64,000 nucleotides of DNA from an uncultured Rubripirellula sp. Its GTDB lineage: Bacteria; Planctomycetota; Planctomycetia; Pirellulales; Pirellulaceae. Positions 49,101 to 58,368 of the stretch are shown here, in pieces. The notes under the pieces are model-generated. The model did not search any database, was not told the origin of the DNA, and saw only the letters and a program-made list of their open reading frames with translations. The first letter of the stretch is position 1. The number at the start of each line of letters is the position of its first letter. Location of the stretch: contig CALIBL010000065.1 in the NCBI GenBank assembly GCA_938045805.1, positions 24,186 through 88,185 on the forward strand. The letters run 5' to 3'. The position numbers and the translations under genes were made by a program.

Positions 49101-49122
49101 TACGAGTCAAATTGAGATTCAT
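46102..49122 (-). CDS. Secretin N-domain-repeat protein, GspD-like without a visible barrel
   Basis: A secreted 1006-residue protein with a signal peptide (MLLGIVFLSATQLLSV), an acidic Ala/Thr/Ser-rich linker, an N0-like segment (LRFNFSGTQWMDVLEWFAIQA), and many KH-like N1/N2 repeats of the secretin type (NALIIHANPIDMQMIEMIL). The expected C-terminal pore barrel with its typical VPxLGDIPxLGxLF end is not seen; instead the last 130 residues are Ser/Asn- and Gly-rich (GGGGPGG runs). It is upstream of gspE and gspF in the same operon, so it probably acts in the outer part of the machine, perhaps with a separate barrel protein encoded elsewhere. Confidence 0.85.
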   Translation of the reverse strand: MNLNLTRMLLGIVFLSATQLLSVNAQEATSELPASQEGGAVPGETAVTTAPEVSTSTQDSSDTSEQGAAEETAETTPSAAAAADPTEQQASSPSDQPFPAEVTESLEQGMLRFNFSGTQWMDVLEWFAIQADLALQVDDAPIGTFSFSDPSRAYSISEGLDVINLALMKRGYSLVRRGRMLQVIDLEVENADKLISEIAELVTPDSLDERGRSDIVSCVFPLGSMTPDAAKTELALMVGPWGRLVVLDSARQVKVTETAEKLIAIRDLLKTAAMADTDVIEIVLKNRSAEELLELARPLLGLDAGENSSEEIRISVGLFGERIYASGLPGKTGLLQSILEKADQPLATPSSDEESQMATPVFRTHIVSSSDSATVFDVLQTLLAGSPDARIAIDPKTNAIVAWARPETHDVITKTITEMEGSGTTFKVVDLKRLDPAQALLTINKFFGITEEGGDGPIVDGDPATGKLWVRGTAEQIELVENLLVELEGSDSLGPLGDKVRVLPYSGPAAQQAFEQIQGLWQATGRSNRIRTLTPARGGASGGAGGIPDRMVPRSEMQPSGSTPRASEEASHQNLDQYRFVTQVADEGQEGSATEGSQDSDAAQGGVPQVTLNVQGADIVVQFTPAGMLIASEDTEALDVFQGLMESFATPSTLQSDLPTIIWLKYIEAEIAAELISSVLGGAESTISSAVDSMTGGLGGGMLGLLGMGGGGGGGSAPSSRSILTSTGSVNIVPDARLNALIIHANPIDMQMIEMILEKIDIQESPEDIETVSKPMLIPVIYQDAKDVADVVKSVFADRMAGAQGGGNGGGGGRGGAPSPQDFFNALRGGGGGQRGGGGQAAKSERSKISVAVDAKSNSLVVIATPQDFAEIQQLVEALDQSSMVTEETIVTYSPSGKVNPDVLKSALESILGTQAKSTSDNSSSNNNSSSNNSSGPTQPGGGSSPEDIQRRIEFFRSRFGGGGPGGSTGGFRGTGGGRPSFGGFGGGGPGGAPGGGGGRPGGGGR

Positions 49123-49571
49123 ACTTAGAGAACCGCGTCGAGATTAGAAAGACAGCTCAAAGATTCTATGATAGTAGCAACTGGTAAAAGAGTTCGCTGT
49201 TGAGGGATATCCCCACAATCTTTGTCGCCAACTCCGCCCATACACTGTATCTAACCCTCTTTTACTGTTGGAGTTCTGCGGAGATCGTCGACTTTTCCGT
49301 CGAACAAACCTCATTATCGGATTTTTCACCAGCGGCTCACGCGGAAGTCAGGGCGCTCAAGGTCATCCCACTCTCCCTTGAAAAGGGAGACTTAGCCTTG
49401 CGCACGAGTGTTTGGGTCGGCAAACGCGAGTTTTCTGATAGAATTCGGCAACCGGAGCATCCTTCAAAAGGTGTTCTGCTGAAGTCATCTTGCCTACCCT
49501 TCTCAATAGGTGGGCACAACCGGCAAGTCCCCCCCACCCCCACCCGGTGGCATCATCGCCCCAACAGACTC

Positions 49572-50369
49572 ATGCTAAAGCGGCAAAATAAGTTGATATT
49601 GAACCGAGACCAACAGGATGCCATGCGCCGTGCCGGTCGCGTGAACGCACAGTTATTGGACTACCTCCGACCCCACATCAAAGCGGGCATCACGACCGGT
49701 CAGATTGATGATTTGGTTCATCAGTGGACGCACGACCACGGGCACATTCCTGCCACGCTCGGGTATCAAGGCTACCCCAAGTGCTGCTGCACGAGCGTGA
49801 ATGAAGTGATTTGTCACGGGATTCCCGATAGTTACGTTTTGAAGGAAGGTGACATCGTCAACGTGGACATCACCACCATCGTTGATGGCTGGCATGGAGA
49901 TCAGAGCGAGACTTTCCTTATCGGTGAGGTCTCCGAAGAGCGAAGAAGCGTCACTCAATGTGCTTTCGACTGCCTCTATCTCGCTCTCGACGCACTCACC
50001 CCCGGATGCACCGTCAGTAAAGTCGGTGAGACAATTGTCCCAGAAGCTCACCGTCGTGGATTCAGTGTCGTTCGTGAATACGTGGGACATGGGCTCGGCA
50101 AAAAATTTCATCTCGATCCGTCGATCCCACACTTCCCAACTCGACAGAGCCGAATCGATCGGCTGGAGCCTGGGATGTGCTTCACGGTTGAACCGATGAT
50201 TAATGCCGGTACTCGTTACACCCAAAGCGACAAAAACGATGGATGGACCGTTCGAACCCGCGATGGTGCCTCCTCAGCTCAGTTTGAGCACTCGATCTTG
50301 ATGACCGAGAACGGGCCCGAAATCCTGACTCTCACCGAGCATGGACCAAGACCGGGGCATTGTTTTTAG
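49572..50369 (+). CDS. map: Methionine aminopeptidase, type I
   Basis: Removes the initiator methionine from nascent proteins using two metal ions. The five ligands are visible: two Asp in NVDITT and WHGDQSETF, His in GHGLGKKFH, Glu in FTVEPM and Glu in QFEHSIL. The frame is open to 49200, but the family starts after residue 124 of that frame; the ATG at 49572 gives 265 residues, the normal length. The upstream part does not resemble a zinc-finger extension. There is no clear ribosome binding site. Confidence 0.92.
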   Translation: MLKRQNKLILNRDQQDAMRRAGRVNAQLLDYLRPHIKAGITTGQIDDLVHQWTHDHGHIPATLGYQGYPKCCCTSVNEVICHGIPDSYVLKEGDIVNVDITTIVDGWHGDQSETFLIGEVSEERRSVTQCAFDCLYLALDALTPGCTVSKVGETIVPEAHRRGFSVVREYVGHGLGKKFHLDPSIPHFPTRQSRIDRLEPGMCFTVEPMINAGTRYTQSDKNDGWTVRTRDGASSAQFEHSILMTENGPEILTLTEHGPRPGHCF

Positions 50370-50382
50370 CGAACGGTTCATC

Positions 50383-52500
50383 TCACTCTGAAGTTACCTG
50401 AATACGAATGGCAACCGCTCCCATCCGAGTCGCAGCGACCGGTGCGCGACTCACCAAGGGCATCACGGATCGGACCGTGTCGCGCAGCAATTCCTGATAT
50501 TTTTCGCCTTGCTGCTCTGAACTAACTTCATGCTGATGCCTTGCCAGTTCGAGCAAGTTCTCTGCTGAAACAGAAATGCCCGAAGGAACCGCACCATCAA
50601 CAGGATGTTTCAAGCGAACGATCGACTTTTCATGGTCGCTGGCGGTAAAGAAAAAGCCACCGTTTTCAGAGTCCCAAAACCATCGGACCTGTTCGTCCAT
50701 CAATTGCGAAGCCATCTCCATCAATTTTGGCTCATCCATGGCTCGATGCAGAGCCAAGATCCCGGCAATCAAGAATGCATAGTCGTCTAAATAACCCTGT
50801 AGTCTTGCCTGACCTTTGGCGTAAGAACGAAGCAATCGCCCATTCACATCACGTGACTCTCGCATGATGAAATCGAGACACTCAACCGAAGCACGCAGGT
50901 AGTCTTTTCGTTCCAACAATCGTCCAACATCCGCTAGAGCAGCGATTGTCAAACCGTTCCAAGCCGTTAGCACTTTGGTGTCCGTTAGCGGTTCAACTCG
51001 CGTGCCTCTCTTCTCTAGCATCGCAACCGATACACTCTGTACCGATTCAAGCATCTCTGAAATGCTCAGACTTTTTGCCTCCGCCACATCCCCAAGATTT
51101 CTCGCGGGAGCCAGAACATAGAATTCGTTCTCAAAATTGGGTGCACCATCTAATCCATAGAGATTCGCGAAATCTGGGTACCGATCGAGCTGATTCAATC
51201 CATCAAGATCTTCACGAGTCCAGCGATAGTATTTTCCCTCCTCACCTTCGCTATCAGCATCAATGGAACTGTAGAAACCACCTTTCGGACTTCGCATTTC
51301 ACGCAACAGGAAGTCGCAGATGCCCTCGGCGATGATCCGGTATTCTTCGTTCCCAAAAACGATCGAAGCCTCTGCAAAGATTGATGCAAGCTGCGCGTTG
51401 TCGTAAAGCATTTTTTCAAAATGCGGAATCTGCCATCGCTGATCGACGCTATAGCGATGAAAACCGCCGCCGAGGTGGTCGTACATTCCACCACGAATCA
51501 TCCCATCAAGCGTCCCCAGCAACATCTCTTCCGCAGTCAACAACGACTGCTGTGACGGCTTCGTCCCTGAATCTTCTACGGCGACGTCGGAGGGCTTTTC
51601 TACCTCGACTTGATCACCTTCTCGCGATCTTACATCGAGGGATGCTTTGGCTAGGAGAAAACGCAGGTTGGATGGTTCGGGAAACTTGGGCCCCTCACCG
51701 CCAGCGGTAAATCCACCATTGATTGGATCATACTGATCCCTGAGTCCGCTAAACGTCTGATCAATCCACTCCGCGTTGTAGGTGCGTAGACGCGGATCAT
51801 CCGATACGGGGATCTGCTGTGATTGGATCGCTTCGGTCACCGCCTCTGCTTGAGCCTTTACCTGATCCGTTTGTTCCTTCCACGCTCGATCAATCTGCTT
51901 TGCAATCGTTAAGAAACCAGTGGCACTCCCGCGATCACCATCCCGGGCGGGAAAGTAGGTTCCACCCCAGAAAGGTTGCCCACTCGGAAGGATGAATACA
52001 GACATCGGCCAACCGCCCTGACCGGTGATGAGCTGCACCGCCGTCATGTAGATCTGATCGATATCCGGACGCTCCTCTCGATCCACTTTCACGCAAACAA
52101 AACGCTCGTTTAATACTTCAGCAATCTCAGTATCCTCAAAGGATTCCCGCTCCATCACATGACACCAATGACAGGCAGCGTAGCCAACGCTTAGAAAGAC
52201 CAACTTGTTCTCTCGTTTGGCCTTTTCAAACGCCTCCTCTCCCCACGGGTACCAGTCAACGGGATTCTTAGCGTGCTGCAACAGATACGGGCTCGATTCC
52301 TTGGCGAGCCGATTTTCACGCACTTCCCCCTCACGCTCCACCGCCGCGGTACGACTGAGAGGTGGATCTGATTGCTCGCTGCCCTGTTGACCGAAGGCCG
52401 TCACAGAAACCATGCAAACCAACCCAGAAACCAATATGAAAAAGCATTGCGAATTGAGCACGAAGAGACGATCCAAATGATTAGTTACAAATATCTCCAT
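50383..52500 (-). CDS. DUF255 thioredoxin-domain protein (YyaL/SSP411-like)
   Basis: A 705-residue exported protein. A signal peptide is followed by the DUF255 thioredoxin domain, with the conserved [18 protein letters not shown] and the redox-like motif CHWCHVM. The rest is a six-hairpin (alpha/alpha) barrel of the glycosidase/AGE-epimerase type ([27 protein letters not shown]). The family is widespread and of uncertain function. It is convergent with map, the stops 13 bases apart. Confidence 0.9.
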   Translation of the reverse strand: MEIFVTNHLDRLFVLNSQCFFILVSGLVCMVSVTAFGQQGSEQSDPPLSRTAAVEREGEVRENRLAKESSPYLLQHAKNPVDWYPWGEEAFEKAKRENKLVFLSVGYAACHWCHVMERESFEDTEIAEVLNERFVCVKVDREERPDIDQIYMTAVQLITGQGGWPMSVFILPSGQPFWGGTYFPARDGDRGSATGFLTIAKQIDRAWKEQTDQVKAQAEAVTEAIQSQQIPVSDDPRLRTYNAEWIDQTFSGLRDQYDPINGGFTAGGEGPKFPEPSNLRFLLAKASLDVRSREGDQVEVEKPSDVAVEDSGTKPSQQSLLTAEEMLLGTLDGMIRGGMYDHLGGGFHRYSVDQRWQIPHFEKMLYDNAQLASIFAEASIVFGNEEYRIIAEGICDFLLREMRSPKGGFYSSIDADSEGEEGKYYRWTREDLDGLNQLDRYPDFANLYGLDGAPNFENEFYVLAPARNLGDVAEAKSLSISEMLESVQSVSVAMLEKRGTRVEPLTDTKVLTAWNGLTIAALADVGRLLERKDYLRASVECLDFIMRESRDVNGRLLRSYAKGQARLQGYLDDYAFLIAGILALHRAMDEPKLMEMASQLMDEQVRWFWDSENGGFFFTASDHEKSIVRLKHPVDGAVPSGISVSAENLLELARHQHEVSSEQQGEKYQELLRDTVRSVMPLVSRAPVAATRMGAVAIRIQVTSE

Positions 52501-52691
52501 CGCAGCAGAGAACTGACACTCGGCGATGCTTTAGTTTGTGTCAATTTGAACGGCAGGTCAAACGGAACTCAACACGATCCGACAGATCGTTTGCGGAAAC
52601 CAAAGAGACAAAAACCATCACTCAAATCGCAGATCAGTGATTCCCACATGTCCATTTCATGCTTTGGCAAGAGACCATCAGCAAACGCATC

Positions 52692-54119
52692 TCAACGGTC
52701 TTCTTTTTGTTCTCTTGCTCGACTCGTCCGCTGAATTCGATGCAAATCTTCCTCGGCAGTCAGCAGCCCCCAATTCAATGCACGGTCCTGCTCATACTGC
52801 TTACCCAATGTCAATGCGATGGACGCCTTGGCCATTTCGTAACCAAGGTAGAATGCATGTCCTGCGTCAATATTGCTTGATATTTCCTGCTGGAGTAGTT
52901 GATCAAAGAGATGAAACGGATCACGGTCACTCAACCAGAGCTCTGAACTGACGACATGAATTTTTTCGTCTTGGGCGTAAAGCCGGTAGTTATGATCTTT
53001 GATTGTCGCAGCAAGATTTTCAAAAAGTGTCTCAGGGTGCTCAAGAAGTTTTCCATCACGCAACATCACAAGGTCTTCAGAGAGTCGCTTGGGGGGAATT
53101 CGATTCTTGAGACTATGGTGCACCAATCGTCTGGCTACTTCGCATTCTCGAACCGACGACCGCGCCCAATTGATCACTTCGGTGGTCAGCACACTTCCGA
53201 TCCGCAACTCTTCACAGATAGCGAGCAGGATCAAATTGATTCCTGCAGAATCGACATCCGTAAGTTCTGTGACATTACCAATCCCCATCATCATGGGAAG
53301 CTCAGGATACTTTGAGCGGACTTCGGCATAGCGAATCAAACTGCTCATCAGGCCCGCGCCAATTGGCTCGAGGATTGAATCAAGCCGCACAGAAACTCCG
53401 CGCCGAGTCAGATAATCAATGGATTCATCAAATGAGCTCAGATCGTCGAGGGCGTCGGGAATGACAACCACCTCGCAGCCCCAATCGGCTGCTATCTCAC
53501 GGTTAGATGCGTTGACCGACAACACAAGACTCGCACCCGCTCTTACCGCTGCTTCAACCTCGTCCGGATCAAAAGAATCGATACTCACGTTCACCCCAAG
53601 GGCGCGAACGGCGTTCACATAATCCCCGATTTCTGAACAATGCTCAGACGGATCGCAACCGAGATCAATTCGATCGGCGCCATCAGCGATCAGCTTCTCC
53701 GCGATCCGCACAACCTCGCGAACCGATTTTCTCGGCACATGATTGATCTCGGCAATGACCTCAATCGAGTAATCGCTCAGGTCAGGATCACGACGCTGCT
53801 CACCAAATAGTCGCGGAATTTCACGACAATCCTTGGGACCAATCACAACGGGTATCCCCACCGATTCCTTGAGAGTATCGAGGCCTACCTCGCAATACCC
53901 CGGCACCACCAAGTGTGTCGATGTGGATGGTAGATCAAGATGCCTCAGAAGCCACTTCGGCGTAATCAGAGCAGCCACCGTGATGGGCAGCACTTGAATG
54001 GAATACGAAAAGCCATGCTCGCGCGAACATCGATCGACCAAATCACGAACGGAAGCTGCAGCTAACTTACCGGTCACGAAATGATAGTGGTGATCCGATT
54101 CGGGCTTAAGACATAACAT
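52692..54119 (-). CDS. Dihydropteroate synthase-like protein of the tetrahydromethanopterin type
   Basis: About 475 residues related to the archaeal/planctomycete dihydropteroate-synthase-like proteins associated with tetrahydromethanopterin C1 genes in methylotrophs and planctomycetes. An N-terminal domain starts HFVTGKLAAASVRDLV; the pterin-binding-like barrel follows (IEVIAEINHVP, DRIDLGCDP, VNVSIDSFDP). The role is unproven: pterin biosynthesis is the standing idea. The ATG at 54119 is preferred over 54170 because the family motif begins soon after it. It stands alone on the minus strand. Confidence 0.78.
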   Translation of the reverse strand: MLCLKPESDHHYHFVTGKLAAASVRDLVDRCSREHGFSYSIQVLPITVAALITPKWLLRHLDLPSTSTHLVVPGYCEVGLDTLKESVGIPVVIGPKDCREIPRLFGEQRRDPDLSDYSIEVIAEINHVPRKSVREVVRIAEKLIADGADRIDLGCDPSEHCSEIGDYVNAVRALGVNVSIDSFDPDEVEAAVRAGASLVLSVNASNREIAADWGCEVVVIPDALDDLSSFDESIDYLTRRGVSVRLDSILEPIGAGLMSSLIRYAEVRSKYPELPMMMGIGNVTELTDVDSAGINLILLAICEELRIGSVLTTEVINWARSSVRECEVARRLVHHSLKNRIPPKRLSEDLVMLRDGKLLEHPETLFENLAATIKDHNYRLYAQDEKIHVVSSELWLSDRDPFHLFDQLLQQEISSNIDAGHAFYLGYEMAKASIALTLGKQYEQDRALNWGLLTAEEDLHRIQRTSRAREQKEDR

Positions 54120-54317
54120 AGTAGTCGAGTAACTTTGATGTGGAGTTAACCAAGCTTCTCTCAGAAGCATTCATTCAACCACACTGCGTGAAAGAGAAGA
54201 ACCGTAACATTCTCAGCTTCTTCCGTGTTCTTCTACTCTTCGCCTCCGCGCATCGAACAGGACGACATCCTAACGCACGCCTTGACGTGCGAGACTCGTT
54301 ATAGTCAACTAATGCTA

Positions 54318-54386
54318 ACGAGAGATCCGTGTTCCAAGGTGTAAAGCTTTACGCGTTGGACGTGGCCGGGATCTCTCGTTTTTTTA
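54318..54386 (+). ncRNA. Rod-like hairpin with T-tract, candidate small RNA 3' end
   Basis: Outer stem 54318-54328 pairs with 54369-54379 (11-12 bp, ACGAGAGATCC/GGATCTCTCGT). Inside it, TCCAA (54333-54337) pairs with TTGGA (54356-54360), and a 12-base palindrome (GTAAAGCTTTAC, 54341-54352) forms the tip. Seven T follow (54379-54385). It is a complete intrinsic terminator on the plus strand, but no plus-strand gene lies upstream: the neighbour upstream is on the minus strand. So a short transcript is likely to start nearby. Confidence 0.5.
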
Positions 54387-54503
54387 TGCGCGATACATCC
54401 ATGTCATCGTATGCACGCGAACAATCTTAGCGATCAATGCTGGCGATCAGTGCAACAAGAGCTTATCTCTCGTAGAAGATCCACCACAGGGCTCATGGCG
54501 CAA

Positions 54504-54538
54504 TAAACAGCCACGCTTCAGATCCCTAAAGCGTGGCT
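54504..54538 (-). terminator. Probable terminator of the export-lipoprotein gene
   Basis: Read on the minus strand, a perfect 10-bp stem (54538-54529 with 54518-54509) with a 10-base loop lies about 25 bases past the gene stop and is followed by GTTTATT, a weak T-tract. Confidence 0.65.
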
Positions 54539-54562
54539 GATGTATACCCGTTCTTCGGAGAT

Positions 54563-55951
54563 CTAATTGCGGTAAAGGTCAGCGATCCCGAAGGTGAAGA
54601 AGGTTTGGAGCCCGTAGTTAATCAACTCTTCTTCACACTTGTATTGAAGGATGACGTAGTCGCCTGGTTGAATCAGCGGTCGCGCCGAAGGATTGTTATA
54701 GGCCTCTTTCAGGTCGACCTCGATGGCGATCTGACCATCACATTCGGTCTTCCTGAGGATGTAAACAATCCCCGGTGGAACGCCTTGCAGTCCACCCATA
54801 CCACCCATACCACCAATGCCTCCGCCCATGCCTCCGCGGTTCCCGCCCATCTGTCCCGTTTGATAGAGCTGTCCGGACATCGCCATTGCTCCAAGGACAT
54901 CGAGATCGTAGTCACGAGGCAGAGGGAATTCGCCGCCACCGAGTAAACCACCGGTGTAGAAAACTTCTCTTTCGCGAGATTCGATGTACACGATGTCGCC
55001 ATCTTCAAGAGTGACATCCTCTTCATCCAAAGCCGGTACGACACCTGGCTTTACCCGTAAAGGAATTTTCAGAATCGTTGGGTCGTCTGGCAACTTGGGA
55101 AGGCAGGCACAAGGATCAAGCTGTGTCGCTTCTCGGTACGCATAAAAAGTTCTCATGAACTCTTCTCGCTTGCGTTTATCCGCCTTGCTGGCACGCAGAA
55201 TCATGACCTCATTCTTGGCCCCCAGACCTGGCAATCCGCCGGTTTGAACAAGAGCATGAAGAATGTCGTTCTTGTAAGCAGGAAGATTAATGGTTGTTCC
55301 ACTCGCGGCGAAGTCACGCGCATTGCCGCCGTTGGCGTCAGCCGCCTGTGCTGAATCCTCTCGAATCACCACCACGTTGTAAGTGCGTTCGCGGATGATC
55401 GTAACAATCGGCCGAGCCTTATCTGGTCGAAGGATTTCTTCCTTGATATAGGCGTCGCGAATCGCATCCCGAACCTGATCGAGCGTGAGTCCCTCGACAC
55501 TGATTGGCTCAAGAAGTGGAAGCGAAAGCGTTCCGTCATCCTGTACCGCGATGGGGTATCCAATTGATGGCGGCAATGTGCTCTCTGCGCCAGGGAAGTT
55601 GACCGGGGGTGGTTGGGGAGGAGAATTTGGTTGTGAATACGGAAGGATGCCATCAACGTAAACGCCCAGAATATCGCCTGGTCCCAACTGGTAATCTCGC
55701 GGCGGTTCGATGGACAGCAACGAGATATCAACGGGAACCAAATCGTTCTTAGCCTCCGGGAAAAAATCCGCTGGCAATCGATTTGCGGGCACACCTTCAA
55801 TTGGCTGCGTCAACGCGGCGCACCCACTCAAGGTTGACGCGAGTACGCACGCAACCAAGAGGTTCACTGCTCGACCATGCCACCAAGAAAATGAACCGGT
55901 ACCCATCTTCGCCGATTCGCTGGGACGCGTAGCGTAATGCATGTGATTCAT
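54563..55951 (-). CDS. Wza-like polysaccharide export lipoprotein (poly_export/SLBB)
   Basis: Outer-membrane lipoprotein through which exopolysaccharide may leave the cell. The lipobox LSGC follows a hydrophobic segment (LLVACVLAST). The poly_export domain begins DYQLGPGDILGVYVDG, with DGTLSLPLLEPISVEG, and SLBB repeats follow. A Gly/Met-rich run (GGMGG) near residues 370-390 is inserted in the second half. It is 462 residues long, slightly larger than Wza. The genes downstream on the same region (NusG-like, gmd) support a surface-polysaccharide locus. No Wzc-type kinase lies in the window. Confidence 0.87.
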   Translation of the reverse strand: MNHMHYATRPSESAKMGTGSFSWWHGRAVNLLVACVLASTLSGCAALTQPIEGVPANRLPADFFPEAKNDLVPVDISLLSIEPPRDYQLGPGDILGVYVDGILPYSQPNSPPQPPPVNFPGAESTLPPSIGYPIAVQDDGTLSLPLLEPISVEGLTLDQVRDAIRDAYIKEEILRPDKARPIVTIIRERTYNVVVIREDSAQAADANGGNARDFAASGTTINLPAYKNDILHALVQTGGLPGLGAKNEVMILRASKADKRKREEFMRTFYAYREATQLDPCACLPKLPDDPTILKIPLRVKPGVVPALDEEDVTLEDGDIVYIESREREVFYTGGLLGGGEFPLPRDYDLDVLGAMAMSGQLYQTGQMGGNRGGMGGGIGGMGGMGGLQGVPPGIVYILRKTECDGQIAIEVDLKEAYNNPSARPLIQPGDYVILQYKCEEELINYGLQTFFTFGIADLYRN

Positions 55952-56017
55952 CCCTGAACTTTCTTCCTGAAACTCAATTTTGAACGTTAAATAATTTCTT
56001 TTTCAAATTGCCGCGAT

Positions 56018-56980
56018 CTACTCAATCGTGAACGGCAAGTCGCTACTATCAGAGTCGAACTGAAATTCGATGGCACCGGTTTCTTCCTCGATCAACGGTT
56101 CAGCCGAGGCTGATTCCCCGCGAACATTTTTCAACCAGTCGTCATAACTAGCGGGTGATTCAACGCTGCCATTCGCTGTGTTTTCCCCGGTCATCGACAC
56201 GGTACCCTGAGAGATCGTTGGAGGTAGTTCGAATCCAGAGGGTGCCGCTGCACCGGCCGACGTTGCACTAAGAGACGCTTGATTCATGAACGAGTTAAAA
56301 GCGTTCGCACCGGGAGTTCCAGCAGCATTTCCCACTGCGTTCTCGACCGGCTTGATCGCTGGTAAATCGCTCGCCACGACGTTCGGTAGTGGCGGAAGAT
56401 CAGACGATGAAGGAATGGCCGCTGAGTCCGGTGAAGCCGGTTCGAGTTTGGCAGGTTCTGGTGCTTGAGGTACTTCTTCAATAACCGATGGCACGCTGTT
56501 CTCTTGATCGCTGTCAACGGCGGATTCGGCAACCCCTTGGAACTCCTCTGGCTGTCGCAGATTCAGTTGCACTCGACTCCAATTGCCAACTCCGTCAATC
56601 TCCGCAGCTTTGGCGCCGAGCGGGTAACCCTCAAACCAAGCTTGGACCGCTGCCTGACCGAATGGCGATTGATACTTCCAGCCCCAATACTCCGATGGAG
56701 CGATTGGAGGCGTGCACCCGTTACCCCCGTTAGCGACCGCCTGATAACCGGCAATGAAGCCTTTCTTCAGTTCACTACGGTATTGGTGACCTCGATGCTC
56801 TTCACGAATTCCAATCCACGCTTTTTCCGCGAGAGTTCGATCGCGGTAGTTTGACATTGAATCGTCCACCCATGACCGGACGTCCTTCGCGGCGACGGTT
56901 ACGCTCGAGCTAAGCAGCGAGCAACCGGTTGAGCCAACAAGTGAAGCTCCCAGTAATGCGAGCAGAGCGACCCGTCTCAT
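56018..56980 (-). CDS. Lipoprotein of unknown function next to the export gene
   Basis: About 320 residues with signal and possible lipid attachment Cys (LLALLGASLVGSTGC). The N-terminal half contains a conserved-looking segment with AWIGIREEHRGHQYRSELKKGF and GWKYQSPFGQAAVQAWFEGY; the C-terminal half is disordered, rich in Pro, Ser, Ala and Glu. The frame opens at 57067, but ATG at 56980 has AAAGGAG five bases upstream and starts the signal peptide, so it is preferred. I do not recognise a family. Being 66 bases upstream of the export lipoprotein, it may be co-transcribed with it and help export. Confidence 0.75.
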   Translation of the reverse strand: MRRVALLALLGASLVGSTGCSLLSSSVTVAAKDVRSWVDDSMSNYRDRTLAEKAWIGIREEHRGHQYRSELKKGFIAGYQAVANGGNGCTPPIAPSEYWGWKYQSPFGQAAVQAWFEGYPLGAKAAEIDGVGNWSRVQLNLRQPEEFQGVAESAVDSDQENSVPSVIEEVPQAPEPAKLEPASPDSAAIPSSSDLPPLPNVVASDLPAIKPVENAVGNAAGTPGANAFNSFMNQASLSATSAGAAAPSGFELPPTISQGTVSMTGENTANGSVESPASYDDWLKNVRGESASAEPLIEEETGAIEFQFDSDSSDLPFTIE

Positions 56981-57602
56981 CGACGCTCCTTTGGAACGCG
57001 CGGTCGAGGCGAAATGATTTTTATTATTCGGACTCAGACAAATTGCCATTTCGGCCCCCCTCTGCACAACTCAGTCTTAAACTGCTGACTTTGCGCAATT
57101 GTCATGCGGCTGTAGAACGCTACAGTTGGGTTTATCGCCCTTCAGATCATCCGGAATTGAACGAAAATTCCGGAAAGACCGTTTGTGACGGAAATCCACT
57201 CTGTAGCGAACTTCCTTGAAGCCACGGGCGACAGACCATGGCAGCCCGAAGAGGCATGGCGTTGGCCTAGTGACCGTGACGGCAGACTCGAAGCCTTTTC
57301 ATCACCGGAATTGTGTTTCACTGAGTTTCACAAATCGGCTAGCCATATCGCAAAACACCAAATGCGTTCACTGAAACAGAATTCGATTGGGACACTACAC
57401 AAACCTGATCGGCTATGACGATTCTGCACGCAAATCGGGATTCGCTTCACCATCTGGGGGGAATCGCTCAGCTTTCATCAAGGGTCGCAACAACGATGAG
57501 TCGAAGTAGTTAGAGGAATTTAAGTGTCGTCAAGGGGCAGACGACATCGTTGCTCTTTGACGTTCGCCAAACGTCTAATTCGAACGAGAGATTTGCCGAC
57601 CA
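56981..57602. promoter_or_regulatory. Divergent region upstream of the NusG-like gene
   Basis: About 620 bases without a convincing gene; a 77-codon frame at 57185-57418 is rejected. At 57525-57546 lies a 7-bp hairpin (TGTCGTC/GACGACA) with loop AAGGGGCA, roughly 60 bases before the NusG-like start, which could be a 5'-UTR element. Confidence 0.45.
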
Positions 57603-58157
57603 ATGCCAATCCTTTCTGCTGAACCAGATTGCTATCCGGAGAACCTCTTTGAAACATCTGATCTCGCGGAGAGAACTTGGTGGCTGCTGTACACCAAGAG
57701 CCGTCAAGAAAAGCAGCTGATGCGTCATCTGCGACAACTTGGGCTAGATCACTATGGGCCCCAAATCACGAATCGAAAGCGTTCTCCCGCAGGCCGCATC
57801 CGCACCAGCTACATGCCCCTTTTTACCAACTATGTCTTCTTATGCGGAGAAGAGATGGCTCGCTACAAAGCCGTCTGCACCGGATGTGTGCTCAAAGCTA
57901 CCGAAGTGATCAATACAGCGGAGTTTGTTGAAGATCTTCGCCAAGTCCATGAATTGATCCAGATGGGTGTACCGCTCACCCTCGAAAGCCGAATCGAGTC
58001 CGGTCAGCGAGTTCGAATTAAGAATGGGCCCTTCGAAGGATACGAAGGCATTGTCATCCGCCGAGAGAATGAAACTCGCCTGCTCGTCTCTGTGAAATTC
58101 ATGGAACAAGGGGTCAGTGCGAAACTGGATGACTGTCAATTAGAGGCCGTTGCGTAG
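57603..58157 (+). CDS. NusG-like transcription antiterminator (RfaH/UpxY type)
   Basis: A 184-residue specialised NusG paralogue. The N-terminal NGN domain begins WWLLYTKSRQEKQLMRHL, the pattern of polysaccharide-operon factors, and the C-terminal KOW motif is GQRVRIKNGPFEGYEGIVI. Such proteins bind RNA polymerase at operon leaders and let it run through long exopolysaccharide operons. The neighbours are gmd and the export lipoprotein, so this is its likely target set. It is not the housekeeping NusG, which sits with secE and ribosomal genes. Confidence 0.87.
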   Translation: MPILSAEPDCYPENLFETSDLAERTWWLLYTKSRQEKQLMRHLRQLGLDHYGPQITNRKRSPAGRIRTSYMPLFTNYVFLCGEEMARYKAVCTGCVLKATEVINTAEFVEDLRQVHELIQMGVPLTLESRIESGQRVRIKNGPFEGYEGIVIRRENETRLLVSVKFMEQGVSAKLDDCQLEAVA

Positions 58158-58368
58158 GCGATCGAATGCTGACGAGTAGTTGACCGAAGGATCGAGGGTG
58201 GGCAACACTCAATAGCATTGGGAGTCGATCCGATACCCTTCCAGCTGCAAAATTGATGTGCAGGACGCCGGTCGGGTTTGACGGTTAGAATCAAAGGAAC
58301 ATAATCCTTCAAACGATCGCAAAGCCGAAACTCGCCTTCTTTCTTACTGCCGACAAGGGATCAGCACC

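Larger units (their letters stand above)
54120..54562. other. Intergenic region with a rod hairpin and a terminator, no protein gene
   Basis: Bounded by the dihydropteroate-synthase-like gene start and the export-lipoprotein gene end, both on the minus strand. It holds the plus-strand rod hairpin at 54318-54386 and the minus-strand terminator at 54504-54538. A poor-looking TATAGT box lies at 54299-54304, but no proper -35 element was found. Confidence 0.5.

Noticed and set aside
54299..54304. TATAGT as a -10 box for the orphan hairpin transcript
   Set aside because: A TTGACG lies upstream but only 12 bases away, not the usual 16-18, so the promoter is not established.
57185..57418. 77-codon plus-strand frame before the NusG-like gene
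   Set aside because: Starts at GTG with no ribosome binding site, and composition does not suggest a folded protein.
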